This document shows positions 27,538 through 36,800 of a stretch of DNA of 64,000 nucleotides, in pieces; positions within the stretch are counted from its first letter, which is position 1, and every line of letters starts with the position of its first letter. Location: positions 2,122,001 through 2,186,000 of the forward strand of contig NZ_JAHSTS010000001.1 of NCBI RefSeq assembly GCF_019145435.1, written 5' to 3'. The notes below the pieces were generated by a model. That model saw only the letters and a list, made by a program, of their open reading frames with translations, did no database searches and had not been told where the DNA came from. The DNA is from Pseudomonas ekonensis (GTDB lineage Bacteria; Pseudomonadota; Gammaproteobacteria; Pseudomonadales; Pseudomonadaceae). The translations under genes and the position numbers were made by a program.

Positions 27538-28791
27538 TTATTGTTGTGTCACAGAGGTTCTGCCGTTTGGCATTGCGTGCAGGAAACGGTGGAGCAGGGG
27601 CAGGCTGAGCAGGCCGCCCAGCGCGGCCCAGAGGGCGAAGGCGGCCAGCCGGGTGCCGCCGCCGGCGGCGACGATGAGGGCGCCGCCGGCCCCCATGACG
27701 CCGATGGAAAGCATGCCCGCGGCGGCGGACACCAGGCCTTTGCTGTCATCGCTGGCGAACAGCGCCAGGCGATACAGGGCGGCGTTGCTCATGCCCACGC
27801 CGAGGGCGTAGACCGAAAGCCCGCCGATCAGCCAGGCGACCGAGGGCGAGGTCGCGGCCGTGCCGGCCAGGATCAGCAGCCCGAGGCAGAAAGGCCAGAG
27901 CGAAAGGCGGATCACGGCGGGCAGTTCGCGGCTCGCCAGCAAGCGGTCGAGGATCAGGTTGCCGGCGATGACTGCGCAAAACACCGGAATCTGCCACAGC
28001 GCGTACGCTCGGGTAGACAGGCCTGAGACTTCGATCAGCAGCAGGGGCGCCAGCCCGATCCAGGCCATCAGCGGCAAGCTCATCAGGCCCAAGGCGAGGC
28101 AAGCTCCAACGAACCTGCGGTTGCGCAGCAGCGTCAGGTAGCGGCGGCAGATCCGGCGCCAGCCAAGCGGGGACGGAGCCTGTCGCGTGCGGCCGTGCCG
28201 CAGATGGGCGACGGTTTCCGGCATGCACAGGTAAAGCCCGATCCACGCAACGGCGCCGGCGATGCCCAGGCCCAGAAACAGGTCGCGCCAACCGATCCAT
28301 TCCAGCAAAAGACTGCCGAGCAACGGCCCCAACAGGGGAGACAGCAAGGCGACGTTGCCCAGCAGCGCCATGAGGCGCACGGCGTCGGCCTCGCGGAACG
28401 CTTCCTGCAATGCGGGGTAGCTGACGGCCACGACAAAACCCAGCCCGATGCCTTGCACAAAGCGCAAGGCATTGAAGGCTTCAATGCTGTGGGTGGCCCC
28501 TGCCGCCGCGCAGGCCGCAGTGAACAGCGCGCAGCCGGCCAACAGGGCGGGGCGCCGGCCGAAACGGTCCGACAGGGGGCCGATCAGCCATTGCAGGCAG
28601 GCGCCGCCGATCAGGTAGAGATGAAAGGCATACGGGACATGGCGCGTATCGGCTTGCAGCTCGCGGGTGACGGCCGACATCGCGGGCATGACCATGTCGC
28701 TGGCCAGGTAGGTCAGGCATTCGAACAGGGTGATGGCCAGGCAAAAGCCGAACACCTGGGCGGGCTTCAGGGGGATGAGGGTTCTTTGCAT
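27538..28791 (-). CDS. MdfA-like MFS multidrug efflux transporter
   Basis: 417 aa from the ATG at 28791 (AAGGA 6 bases upstream; a start at 28806 lacks one). Twelve membrane helices are expected. The first helix carries ITLFECLTYLASDMVMPAMS, closely like E. coli MdfA, where the acidic residue in helix 1 drives multidrug/H+ antiport. The cytoplasmic loop GPLSDRFGRRPALLAG is MFS motif A, and RFVQGIGLGFVVAVSYPALQ and LMALLGNVALLSPLLGPLLG follow as in the DHA1 family. It is the first gene of the five-gene operon, so it is the likely exporter of the operon's product or a self-resistance pump. The promoter should lie within 28792-28960. Confidence 0.9.
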   Translation of the reverse strand: MQRTLIPLKPAQVFGFCLAITLFECLTYLASDMVMPAMSAVTRELQADTRHVPYAFHLYLIGGACLQWLIGPLSDRFGRRPALLAGCALFTAACAAAGATHSIEAFNALRFVQGIGLGFVVAVSYPALQEAFREADAVRLMALLGNVALLSPLLGPLLGSLLLEWIGWRDLFLGLGIAGAVAWIGLYLCMPETVAHLRHGRTRQAPSPLGWRRICRRYLTLLRNRRFVGACLALGLMSLPLMAWIGLAPLLLIEVSGLSTRAYALWQIPVFCAVIAGNLILDRLLASRELPAVIRLSLWPFCLGLLILAGTAATSPSVAWLIGGLSVYALGVGMSNAALYRLALFASDDSKGLVSAAAGMLSIGVMGAGGALIVAAGGGTRLAAFALWAALGGLLSLPLLHRFLHAMPNGRTSVTQQ

Positions 28792-28963
28792 GCGCGTCCT
28801 TGGCATTAATCGATGAGGAGCGCAAAGAGTAGGGGGCGGGGGCGGGAGGCTGCCACGCCGCAGGTGTGACTCGATGTCTGGCCGATTTACACCGTATTGC
28901 TAGAAGATCATTTCCAACATTGCCTGGTTAAGTTTTCGATGCGATTCAGGTGTGTGTCGCCCA

Positions 28964-28992
28964 TGAAAAATGCCCACATCCTCGTGGGCATT
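28964..28992 (-). terminator. Intrinsic terminator after the small lipoprotein gene
   Basis: On the minus strand a 9-bp stem (AATGCCCAC / GTGGGCATT, 28992-28969) is followed by a T run (28970-28966). Confidence 0.85.
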
Positions 28993-29056
28993 CCTTCAGG
29001 GGTTCATCAATTGGTTACAGTTGGATGGAGCGCGACAGGCTCATGAGCGGCAGGGC

Positions 29057-29197
29057 TCACCGATGGTAGTAATAGCCGGGTCCTTGCGGAGCGTAGTAGC
29101 GGTGACCGCCATGCCAGCCGTCGTGGGGGAAGATGATGCAGCCGCTGAGGGTCAGCAGTGCAAGAACCGGAATCAGCCAGGTGATTCGACGCAGCAT
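29057..29197 (-). CDS. Small lipoprotein (46 aa)
   Basis: 46 aa from the ATG at 29197, chosen because GAGGA lies 8 bases upstream; longer in-frame starts (29212, 29338) lack this. The N-terminus MLRRITWLIPVLALLTLSGC is a lipoprotein signal with the lipobox LSGC, so Cys20 would be lipidated. The mature part is only about 27 residues, rich in His, Gly and Tyr (HDGWHGGHRYYAPQGPGYYY), which could bind metal ions. It is a monocistronic gene with its own terminator. Envelope location is likely; the function is unknown. Confidence 0.75.
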   Translation of the reverse strand: MLRRITWLIPVLALLTLSGCIIFPHDGWHGGHRYYAPQGPGYYYHR

Positions 29198-29354
29198 TTC
29201 AAAAATCCTCATGGTTAACGCCGCCTGCGAGCCAAAACTCGTCATCGGCTGTAACATGAGACCCCGCCCGCTGCTGCGCATCCCCGCAATACGGTAAGCG
29301 CATGGCATGCAAGCCGATACAAACCGGATACATTCCAAGATTCAGGAACCCGCA

Positions 29355-29543
29355 ATGACCCAGTCGCAACGCTTGAAATATTCGATTCTGATCGCCCTGG
29401 CCGTTCTGGCGATCATGCTCGGCCTGTCCTGGCTGCAGAACGCCGGCGTGATCGGCGAGAAGACGTTCCAGTACATCGCCATCGGTGTGGCGGTGGTCGT
29501 GGTGGTGATCAATGGCGTGATGCGCCGCAAGGTCAAGCCCTGA
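29355..29543 (+). CDS. Small inner-membrane protein (62 aa)
   Basis: 62 aa from the ATG at 29355, with CAGGAA about 8 bases upstream. Two hydrophobic helices (about 10-28 YSILIALAVLAIMLGLSWL and 38-55 FQYIAIGVAVVVVVINGV) flank a short polar loop (QNAGVIGEKT). The C-terminus MRRKVKP is basic and so presumably cytoplasmic. It is a conserved-type small membrane protein without known function. The next gene, on the other strand, is 18 bp away. Confidence 0.75.
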   Translation: MTQSQRLKYSILIALAVLAIMLGLSWLQNAGVIGEKTFQYIAIGVAVVVVVINGVMRRKVKP

Positions 29544-29561
29544 CGGCGATCGCAGGTGGCC

Positions 29562-29939
29562 TCAGTCGGCGTTGAGCACGGCGCAGGCCTGAGGATGCAG
29601 GCTGTAGCTCTTGTCGGCGTTGTAGATGACCACGCCTTCGGTGCACAGGCGTTTGAGCACTTCGCGCACGCTGAGGAAGGACAAGGGAATGTCCAGGTCC
29701 AGCAACTGGCTGTGCACGCCGCGCACGCCCAGGCGGCGGTCGTTCTCGGCGGCGACCAGCAGGGCGTCGATGACTTTCAGGCGAATCAGGCTGGTGCGCA
29801 GGCCGAAGCTCTTGAGCAGCAGGCGGATGCGTTCGTTGCCGTGACGTTCGGCGCGTTGGCCGAAATTGCTCGCGAGGGGGCCCATCGAAGCGCCTTGCGA
29901 CGCTTGGCTACCGTCCGTTGGTAGTGGTGGGTTGTACAT
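29562..29939 (-). CDS. Fur-like winged-helix protein lacking metal sites
   Basis: 125 aa. Residues about 38-118 read as the N-terminal DNA-binding domain of the Fur family (LLKSFGLRTSLIRLKVIDAL, VHSQLLDLDIPLSFLSVREV, LKRLCTEGVV). The protein stops where the Fur dimerisation domain with its HHDH metal ligands should begin. It therefore may bind DNA without direct metal sensing, or act through another protein. Residues 1-30 are Gly/Ser-rich and unlike Fur. It is followed upstream by about 300 bp of non-coding DNA leading to pvdQ, so it could take part in local iron control, which is unproven. Confidence 0.75.
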   Translation of the reverse strand: MYNPPLPTDGSQASQGASMGPLASNFGQRAERHGNERIRLLLKSFGLRTSLIRLKVIDALLVAAENDRRLGVRGVHSQLLDLDIPLSFLSVREVLKRLCTEGVVIYNADKSYSLHPQACAVLNAD

Positions 29940-30098
29940 GGGATTACTCCTTTCTCAGAGCCTGATCAGGAAAATGTGGCTGCTCTCTCTGTAACAAGAC
30001 GAATCAGCACGCCAAATCATGAAGATCAAAATGTAGAAAATTTGTCGCCGATTCGTTGTTTCTCCGTGATCGCGGGGCGCAACGGGCGTCGGGCGGAT

Positions 30099-30121
30099 TA
30101 AATTTTTTTTACCGGGCTCGT
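30099..30121 (+). promoter_or_regulatory. Candidate PvdS (iron-starvation sigma) box
   Basis: TAAAT (30099-30103) and CGT (30119-30121) are 15 bases apart. The known IS-box is TAAAT-N16-CGT, so spacing is one short. It lies 118 bp before the pvdQ start, where iron-starvation control is expected. Confidence 0.4.
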
Positions 30122-30164
30122 TCTCTGATCAGGCTCATTGCGCGTGGACGCGTGGGTGTTTCCG

Positions 30165-30214
30165 GAGCGGATCCGGTCTGCCCCGGTGCCGGGGCATGAC
30201 GGCCGGATCCGCTC
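30165..30214 (+). promoter_or_regulatory. Nested inverted repeat in the pvdQ leader
   Basis: Outer stem GAGCGGATCCGG (30165-30176) / CCGGATCCGCTC (30203-30214). Inside it is a second stem GCCCCGG (30180-30186) / CCGGGGC (30189-30195). It ends 25 bases before the GTG. No T run follows, so it is more likely a leader structure or protein site than a terminator. Confidence 0.7.
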
Positions 30215-30238
30215 TTCGGCATTTGATCAGGAGCGAGC

Positions 30239-32578
30239 GTGATTATTTCCAGGCAGTTATCCGGACTGGCCCTTGCCGGTCTGTTTCTCGGGCTGAGTCT
30301 GTCCGCCCATGCGTTGAGCCCCTCGGCCCAGACCGGCGCCGACATCCGCCGCACCGGTTTCGGTGTGCCGCACATCAGCGCGCAGAACGAGCGCGGCCTG
30401 GGCTTCGGCATCGGTTATGCCTACGCGCAAGACAACCTGTGCCTGCTGGCCAACGAGATCGTCACCGTCAACGGTGAGCGTTCGCGTTATTTCGGGCCGC
30501 AGCAGCTGACGGTCGAGGAGCGGGAGAACCGCGTCAGCGACCTGTTCTTCACCTGGCTCAATACCCCGCAGGCCGTGCAGGCGTTCTGGCAGGCGCAGCC
30601 GGCCGAAGTGCGCGACCTGATGCAAGGGTATGCCGCCGGCTACAACCAATATCTGGCCGAACGCCGCCCGCAGGGGTTGCCGCAGCAATGCCAGGGCGAT
30701 TGGGTGCGTGACATTTCGGCCCAGGACCTGGTGAAGCTGACGCGCCGTCTGCTGGTCGAGGGCGGGGTCGGGCAGTTCGCCGAGGCCCTGGCCGGCGCCA
30801 CGCCGCCTCAGGCCAGCGCGCGGATCGCCGACGATGCGCGGGCCTACCGAGTGGCTGACCTGCACATGCAACGCTTCGCGCTGGACCGCGGCAGCAACGC
30901 GGTGGCGGTGGGCAGCGAGCGCTCGTTCAACGGTCGCGGCATGCTGCTGGCCAACCCGCATTTCCCGTGGGTCGGCGGCATGCGCTTCTATCAGATGCAC
31001 CTGACCATTCCCGGCAAGCTGGATGTGATGGGCGCGGCCCTGCCGGGCCTGCCGGTGATCAACATCGGCTTCAACCGGCACCTGGCCTGGACCCACACCG
31101 TCGATGCGTCCAAGCACTTCACCCTGTACCGTCTGCAGCTCGATCCGAAGGACCCGACCCGCTACCTGCTCGACGGCCAATCGGTGCCGATGAGCAAGCA
31201 GACCCTGACCGTGCAGGTCAAACAGGCCGACGGGCAAGTCGTGCCGGTGACGCGTGACGTCTACAGCTCGCAGTTCGGGCCGGTGGTGCAGTGGCCGGGC
31301 AAGCTCGACTGGGACAACCAGTACGCCTACAGCCTGCGCGACGCCAACCTGGGCAACGACCGGGTGCTGACCCAGTGGTACGCGATGAACCGCGCCGCGG
31401 ACCTGAAAACCTTCCAGGACTCGGTGCACAAGATCCAGGGCATCCCGTGGGTCAACACCCTGGCGGCGGATGACAAGGGCCAGACCCTCTACATGAACCT
31501 GTCGGTGGTGCCCAACGTCAGTGCCGACAAACTGGCCCGATGCAGCGATCCGCGCGCGGGCCAGCAAATGATCGTGCTCGACGGCTCGCGCCGCGAGTGC
31601 GCCTGGGACATCGACCCCAAGGCGGCGCAGCAGGGCATCTACGCCTCCGGCCAATTGCCGCAGCTGCTGCGCAAGGACTTCGTCCAGCATTCCAACGATT
31701 CGGCCTGGCTGGCCAACCCGGCCCAGCCGCTGACCGGGTTTTCGCCGCTGATCAGCCAGGAAGGCCAGCCGTTGGGCCTGCGTTCGCGCTTCGCGCTGGA
31801 TCGCCTGGCCTCGCTGGGCAAGCAGGGCACGCTGTCGGTGCAGGACCTGCAAGCCATGGTGATGGACGACCAGGTGTACCTGGCGACCCAGCTCATGCCG
31901 GATCTGTTGAAGTTCTGCGATGCGAGCGCCGACGGGCAAGCGCTGAAGGCGGTGTGCGCCGACCTCAAGGCCTGGGACGGACGGGCCGACCTGGATGCCG
32001 GCTTGGGGCTGGTGCATTTCCAGAACATCATGCAGGCCTTGCAGGAGGCGCCGGACACCTGGCGTGTCGCGTTCGACCCCCGGCAGCCGCAGACGACCCC
32101 GCGCGGACTGGCGGTCGAGCGGCCGGCCGTGGCCAAGGCCGTGGGTGAAGCGATGCAGGCATCCGCGGAATCGGTCGCCAAGATGGGCCTGCCGGCGCAA
32201 GCCCGTTGGGGCGACGTGCAAGTGGCCACCAGCGGCGCGCACCACACGCCGATCCATGGCGGGCCGGGCACGCTGGGCATCTACAACGCAATCCAGAGTG
32301 TGCCGCGCGAGGACGGCCGGCTGGAGGTGGTGAGCGGCACCAGTTACTTGCAGGTCGTCACGTTCGACGACAACGGGCCTCATGCCCAAGGGCTGCTGGC
32401 GTTCTCGCTGTCGAGCGATCCGCAGTCGCAGCATTCGAAGGATCAGACCGAAGCGTTCTCGAAAAAGCAGTGGAGCGTGCTGCCGTTCACCGAACAGCAG
32501 ATCAAGGCCGATCCGCAGTACCGGTCGCAGACGGTGCGGGACACCGCAGACAAGGCCGGGAAGGTGGCGGCGCAGTAA
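30239..32578 (+). CDS. pvdQ: Acyl-homoserine-lactone/pyoverdine acylase PvdQ
   Basis: 779 aa (P. aeruginosa PvdQ 762). A GTG start has CAGGAG 6 bases upstream. Signal peptide: MIISRQLSGLALAGLFLGLS then LSAHA. It is an N-terminal-nucleophile hydrolase of the penicillin acylase family, made as a proenzyme. The beta chain should begin at Ser219 in DRGSNAVAVGSERSFNGRGM, followed by LLANPHFPWVGGMRFYQMHL and GFNRHLAWTHTVD. In the periplasm it removes the fatty acyl chain from the pyoverdine precursor and can also degrade long-chain acyl-homoserine lactones. A strong terminator follows. The convergent neighbour is a FecR-type anti-sigma gene, supporting an iron-acquisition setting. Confidence 0.94.
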   Translation: MIISRQLSGLALAGLFLGLSLSAHALSPSAQTGADIRRTGFGVPHISAQNERGLGFGIGYAYAQDNLCLLANEIVTVNGERSRYFGPQQLTVEERENRVSDLFFTWLNTPQAVQAFWQAQPAEVRDLMQGYAAGYNQYLAERRPQGLPQQCQGDWVRDISAQDLVKLTRRLLVEGGVGQFAEALAGATPPQASARIADDARAYRVADLHMQRFALDRGSNAVAVGSERSFNGRGMLLANPHFPWVGGMRFYQMHLTIPGKLDVMGAALPGLPVINIGFNRHLAWTHTVDASKHFTLYRLQLDPKDPTRYLLDGQSVPMSKQTLTVQVKQADGQVVPVTRDVYSSQFGPVVQWPGKLDWDNQYAYSLRDANLGNDRVLTQWYAMNRAADLKTFQDSVHKIQGIPWVNTLAADDKGQTLYMNLSVVPNVSADKLARCSDPRAGQQMIVLDGSRRECAWDIDPKAAQQGIYASGQLPQLLRKDFVQHSNDSAWLANPAQPLTGFSPLISQEGQPLGLRSRFALDRLASLGKQGTLSVQDLQAMVMDDQVYLATQLMPDLLKFCDASADGQALKAVCADLKAWDGRADLDAGLGLVHFQNIMQALQEAPDTWRVAFDPRQPQTTPRGLAVERPAVAKAVGEAMQASAESVAKMGLPAQARWGDVQVATSGAHHTPIHGGPGTLGIYNAIQSVPREDGRLEVVSGTSYLQVVTFDDNGPHAQGLLAFSLSSDPQSQHSKDQTEAFSKKQWSVLPFTEQQIKADPQYRSQTVRDTADKAGKVAAQ

Positions 32579-32600
32579 GCACCGCTAAACGGAGGCAGCA

Positions 32601-32642
32601 TGAAGGCCGTACCCTTTGCGGGGTACGGCCTTCAGCTTTTTG
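32601..32642 (+). terminator. Intrinsic terminator of pvdQ
   Basis: A 14-bp perfect stem (32601-32614 / 32621-32634) with a 6-base loop is followed by a T run ending at 32642. The stop codon of the convergent FecR-like gene (32632-32634) lies inside the stem. Confidence 0.92.
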
Positions 32643-33633
32643 GCGGTTGCTGCGGCATCGAGTTGATGACCGGGTTGCCGTCCTTGTTGCGGGTCAGGTA
32701 GACCGGCAGCGCCTTGGGCAGCGACGTCACCAGGCTGTCGAGCTCTTTGACGTTGTAGATCCCGCCGACCCGGATCGTGCCGGTGGCGTTGTCGGCGAGC
32801 ATCAGCGGCTTGGCCAGGTAACGGTTGATCTGCGGCAGGGCTTCGGTCAGCGACAGGTTGTCCAGCACCAGCTTGCCGCTGCGCCAGGCCAGCGAACTGT
32901 CGTTGGCGTAGGTCTGGCTGATCTGCGGCATGAAGTCGCCGTGGCGGTAGCGGGCCTGCATCGACGGCCCCAGGCGCAGACCGTCGCCCGGCAGTTGCGT
33001 GTTGCTGGTGACCAGCACCGAGCCTTCGATCAGGTTCACCTTCACCTGATCCTCATACATCCAGACGTTGAAGCGGGTGCCGGTGACGCGGATCCGCCCT
33101 TCGCCGGCACGGACGGTGAACGGGTGGTTCGGGTCATGGCTGACCTCGAAGAAGGCCTCACCCTTTTTCAGGGTGACATGGCGCCCGTCCTTGTAGTTGG
33201 CGTAGGTCAGTTCGCTGTTCAGGTTCAGCTCGACCCGGCTGCCGTCGCTCAAGGTGACCTGGCGGACATTGCCGGAGGCCTCGAAATGCTGGTAGCTGTT
33301 GGGCAGCCAGCCCATGTTCCAGCCGGCCCAGGCCGCCAGCGGCACGGCCAGCGCGCTGACGCAGGCGGCGGTGGCGTACTGGCGCCAGGTCCTGGCGGGT
33401 TTGCCGAGGGGCACGACCACGGAGGGCTCCGGGCGCGGCAAGTGCTCGGCGACGTCCCAGATCTCCAGCATGGCCTCGTACTCGAACGCGTGCAGCGGGT
33501 CGGCATCGCGCCACTGCTCGAAGGCGCGCCGCTCATCGGCCGTGCAGTCGACCGCGTGCAGTCGCATGCACCAATGCGCGGCGGCATCGGTGATCGCGTC
33601 GTATTCGGCTTCCGAAAGGGTGTTCTGGGTCAT
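32632..33633 (-). CDS. FecR-family anti-sigma factor/signal transducer
   Basis: 333 aa. The N-terminal DUF4880 cytoplasmic domain (about 10-70: AAHWCMRLHAVDCTADERRAFEQW) is followed by one transmembrane helix (about 88-108, ATAACVSALAVPLAAWAGWNMG). The periplasmic FecR domain carries RQVTLSDGSRVELNLNSELTY and VTGTRFNVWMYED, and a C-terminal STN-interacting part ends the protein. Such proteins bind an ECF sigma factor until a TonB receptor signals ligand uptake. Its neighbour pvdQ suggests an FpvR-like role in pyoverdine signalling. However, neither an ECF sigma gene nor the receptor lies next to it; upstream is 238 bp of non-coding DNA and a large toxin-like gene. AGGA precedes the ATG by about 9 bases. 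Confidence 0.88.
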   Translation of the reverse strand: MTQNTLSEAEYDAITDAAAHWCMRLHAVDCTADERRAFEQWRDADPLHAFEYEAMLEIWDVAEHLPRPEPSVVVPLGKPARTWRQYATAACVSALAVPLAAWAGWNMGWLPNSYQHFEASGNVRQVTLSDGSRVELNLNSELTYANYKDGRHVTLKKGEAFFEVSHDPNHPFTVRAGEGRIRVTGTRFNVWMYEDQVKVNLIEGSVLVTSNTQLPGDGLRLGPSMQARYRHGDFMPQISQTYANDSSLAWRSGKLVLDNLSLTEALPQINRYLAKPLMLADNATGTIRVGGIYNVKELDSLVTSLPKALPVYLTRNKDGNPVINSMPQQPPKS

Positions 33634-33837
33634 CGAGTCGTCCTGATTTGCTGCATTCTAACCTCGACGGGAAGGGGACGAGAACAGCCGTCATGGCTAA
33701 TTCCCATCAATGGGGCTCGTTTTTCCCGTACGACACCCTGAAAACAGGATGTATTGAGAACAGTATTCATATGCGGCGTGAAAAAATGATCAAAAGGACG
33801 GACAACGTCGTTCAGGCGTTTCCGACGGCCGTCGGCG

Positions 33838-33865
33838 GGCCCCGACACTGCGCAGTGTCGGGGCC
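33838..33865 (-). terminator. Perfect 28-bp palindrome after the toxin-like gene
   Basis: GGCCCCGACACTGC followed by its exact reverse complement, centred at 33851/33852, seven bases past the stop. No T run is present, so it may work as a transcript-end stabiliser or Rho-assisted terminator. Confidence 0.6.
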
Positions 33866-33871
33866 TGGTGT

Positions 33872-36800
33872 TCAAGCCCGATCGGCCGCCGACGGGGGCT
33901 CAGGATCCAGCTGACGCCCCATTTCGCAGATCAGGAACGCGATCGAGTCGGCGTTGCGCAGGATCGTGTCGATACGCGGGTGAGGGTTGTCCGGATCGAG
34001 GAACGCGTCGCGGGCCCGTTCCAGCGTGGGGCTCAAGGTCGCGTTGAGCACCGCTTCGGCCACGTGCTCGGTCGCCTTGCGTTGATCCAGATCGATCCAG
34101 TCGCCGTCTCCCTCGCTCCAGCGCGCGAAGAGCGCATCCCTCGGCGTGTCGAGGGACAAGGCTTCGCGCTGATGCCGCAGCTGATTGTCTTTGATATCCG
34201 TGCCATAGCGGGTGACGGTGGCGATCAGGTCGCTGAACGGGCGGCGGGCTTCGAGCGAAGCGATGTCCACCGTCTTGCAGAATTGATGGGAGAATTCGTG
34301 GATGAGCGTCGAGGCCTGTGCATGGCCGTCGACGTTGAACGGCTCGGTCAGGCCCGACTTGTACCAATCCAGTTGCTGGTCGAAGAAGTGCTCGGTGAAG
34401 TGCACCCGCTTTTGGTCGTCCTTATCGATCACGAACGCAATCAGTTTGGCCTGGTGGTATTTGTTCGACCCTATGACGAAGCGTTCGGTATTGAACAAAT
34501 CGTCGGTCGGATCCACCAGTGCCTTGCAGAGCGGCACGATCGCTTTGGCGATCTTGTCCAGGATATCGCCGTCGATCCGGCTGACCCCGAAGAAGGATTT
34601 GAGAAACCTGTCCAGCCGGGTGCCCTCGGTCGGGTTTTTCAACTGCGCCAGGTTGTGCAGGCTGTTGAAGGCGTAGAAACGGGCCAGATCCACCGCTTGC
34701 ACCAGCATGCGCGCCTTCTCAGGGTGCCAGGCGCGGATCTGCTCCATGCCCCGGGCTTCGATGTTGAGCCAAAGCCGGGCTTCGCCTTCGTCGAGGTACC
34801 GGTTGCGCAGGATCGACATGCCCTTGCCGAAATGCACGGTGTGCCGATCCGGGTCGATCACCAGTTGCCCGGAGACGGTTCGATCCAGGAACGGACCCTC
34901 CTGGGCGTCGCTGGTCAGCCGCCAGCCGGCTCCGGCCCGCGCGACCCGATAGACCTTACCGGCCACCGCCGCGTAGGTCGCCATATCAGAGGGATCCACG
35001 AAGGTACCGTTGGTTCTGTCGCGTCTCAGATTGCGCAAAGACAGCATCGGCGCTTCGAATTCCTGCAGGCAGGTGCGGATCGGCGCCGTCGACCTGATCC
35101 TGTCCCAGCGGGGATCGGGAAGCGCCGTCAACGGTTTTGGCACGCTGGGCCGGTCGACGCCGAACAGCGGCTTCAGGCGCAACCGGCCCAGGGTGACCAT
35201 TTGCGCGGCGTCGCTGATGAAGTCGCCCAGCGCTTGTTTCCAAGAGTGCTGCTCCAGTGCCTGGACGGGGTAGCGCAAGTCCTTGATGGCTTGCCACAGG
35301 AACGGAATCGCACAGGCCTTGCCGGGCAGCAGAACGGTGAGGGGATTGACGGCTTCGCTGAACAGCTGTTTGGCGGTTTCCCAGTCCGGCAGCGCACCGG
35401 CCAGCGATTGGCCGGCGATCAGGTGCTCCAGCAAGCGGATATTGTCGTCGAACAGCTGAGCCAACAGGTTGCCGTCGATGGGATTTGACGCCAGGGTCAT
35501 GTCGCCGGACTGTCCGGCGCCGTCCTTGAACAGCGAGGCGAACACCGGACGCTGCGCTTCGGGCAGGCGTCTGATCAGCAAGTCCTGCAGCGGGCCGGGG
35601 GCGCAGAGGGCGGCGACGACAGCCGCTTCGTCGGCGAATTCGCGCAACAGCTGTTCGCCGTGGTAAGGCGCATACAGCACCTGCGGGCCTTCGCTCCCCG
35701 GCTGAGGACCGAACAGGTAAAGGCCCAGGGCCCGGACCGCCTTGGCGCCGGCGGTCTTGATCAGCTCCAGCGGGCGCACCAAGGCACGGGCGCCCCGGAC
35801 GAGGCCACGGGCGATGGCGTCCGGCATGTCCAGCACCCGATGCACGAGATCGAAGGCCGCGGGCGAAAGGTGCTGCTGCAGTTTTAAGGCATGGGCGTGC
35901 TGCAACAGCTGCCACGGCAACCGGCGGGCAAAGCGGTGCCTGCGCACTCCGGATTCGTCCGCAGCCAAGGCCTGGCTCACCTTGCCGGCAAACATTGCGG
36001 GGATCTGGAGTGACAGCAGCAGTTGCCCGACGGCGCTGCGGTTCAGGCCGGACGGCACCGGCTCGCCCGAGGCCAGGGAAATACGGATGTTGCCCTGGGT
36101 TTCACTGACATGCCGCAGGGCATGCTCGGTCAGGCTGCGGGGCGGGCCGGCCAGCGCCAGCGTCGGGGTGATCTCGATCCGGTCCGGATCCAGGCCTTGT
36201 CCGGGAAGGCGGTTGTCCAGCAGATGCTTGAGGGTTTCGCGCACATGGCCGGTCAAGGTCGGGAGGCCGTGCAGGTAGTCGTCCGCGTCCAGGTGCCTGA
36301 TCTGTTCCAGCAGTTCGATCTGCAGCCGCTGGTCATCGACGGCGGCCATGCCAAGCCAGGCCGGCATCGTTTGCTGGAGGGCGATGGCGCGCGCCATCGC
36401 TGTCGCCCGATTCAGGTTCGTGTCCGGCGGTGAGCCGGCCAGCCTCTTGAGGGCGCTCTCCTGCGCGGCGCGTCCCAGCTCGAATCCACGCCAATAGGCG
36501 CCTTGGCCGAAGAACCGGTCAATGGCCGACTGAGCCCGGTGCTGGAGCACATTGCCTTCGATCAGTTGCAGGGGGCCGAGCGTGAATGTCCGATGAACCC
36601 GTTCGACGGACGGCGCGAGGTTCTCAAGAAGCGTCAATCGCGCCTCGCTGTCCTCCAGCCGTTGCCTCAAGGCGTCTCTTGCCTTGTCCAGCGTGCCGAA
36701 CACTTCGATGCCCAGGGCCGGTGTCCACAGCAATGCGCGGCCGGAGTGCCGGACGTCGAGCCCGCCGCGCTCGGTCAGCAGGAAACAGTTGGCGAGCGGC

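Larger units (their letters stand above)
29940..30238. other. Divergent intergenic region (299 bp) before pvdQ
   Basis: No gene. It holds the promoter of the Fur-like gene (minus strand), AT-rich stretches around 29960-30050, a candidate PvdS box (30099-30121), a nested inverted repeat (30165-30214) and the pvdQ ribosome site CAGGAGCGAGC just before the GTG. Confidence 0.6.

Noticed and set aside
21743..28791. Bioluminescence (lux) operon
   Set aside because: LuxC- and LuxE-like genes are present but luxA, luxB and luxD are not.
28964..28992. Hairpin as attenuator of the MFS operon
   Set aside because: The T run is on the side that ends the lipoprotein gene, and the hairpin lies 170 bp upstream of the MFS start.
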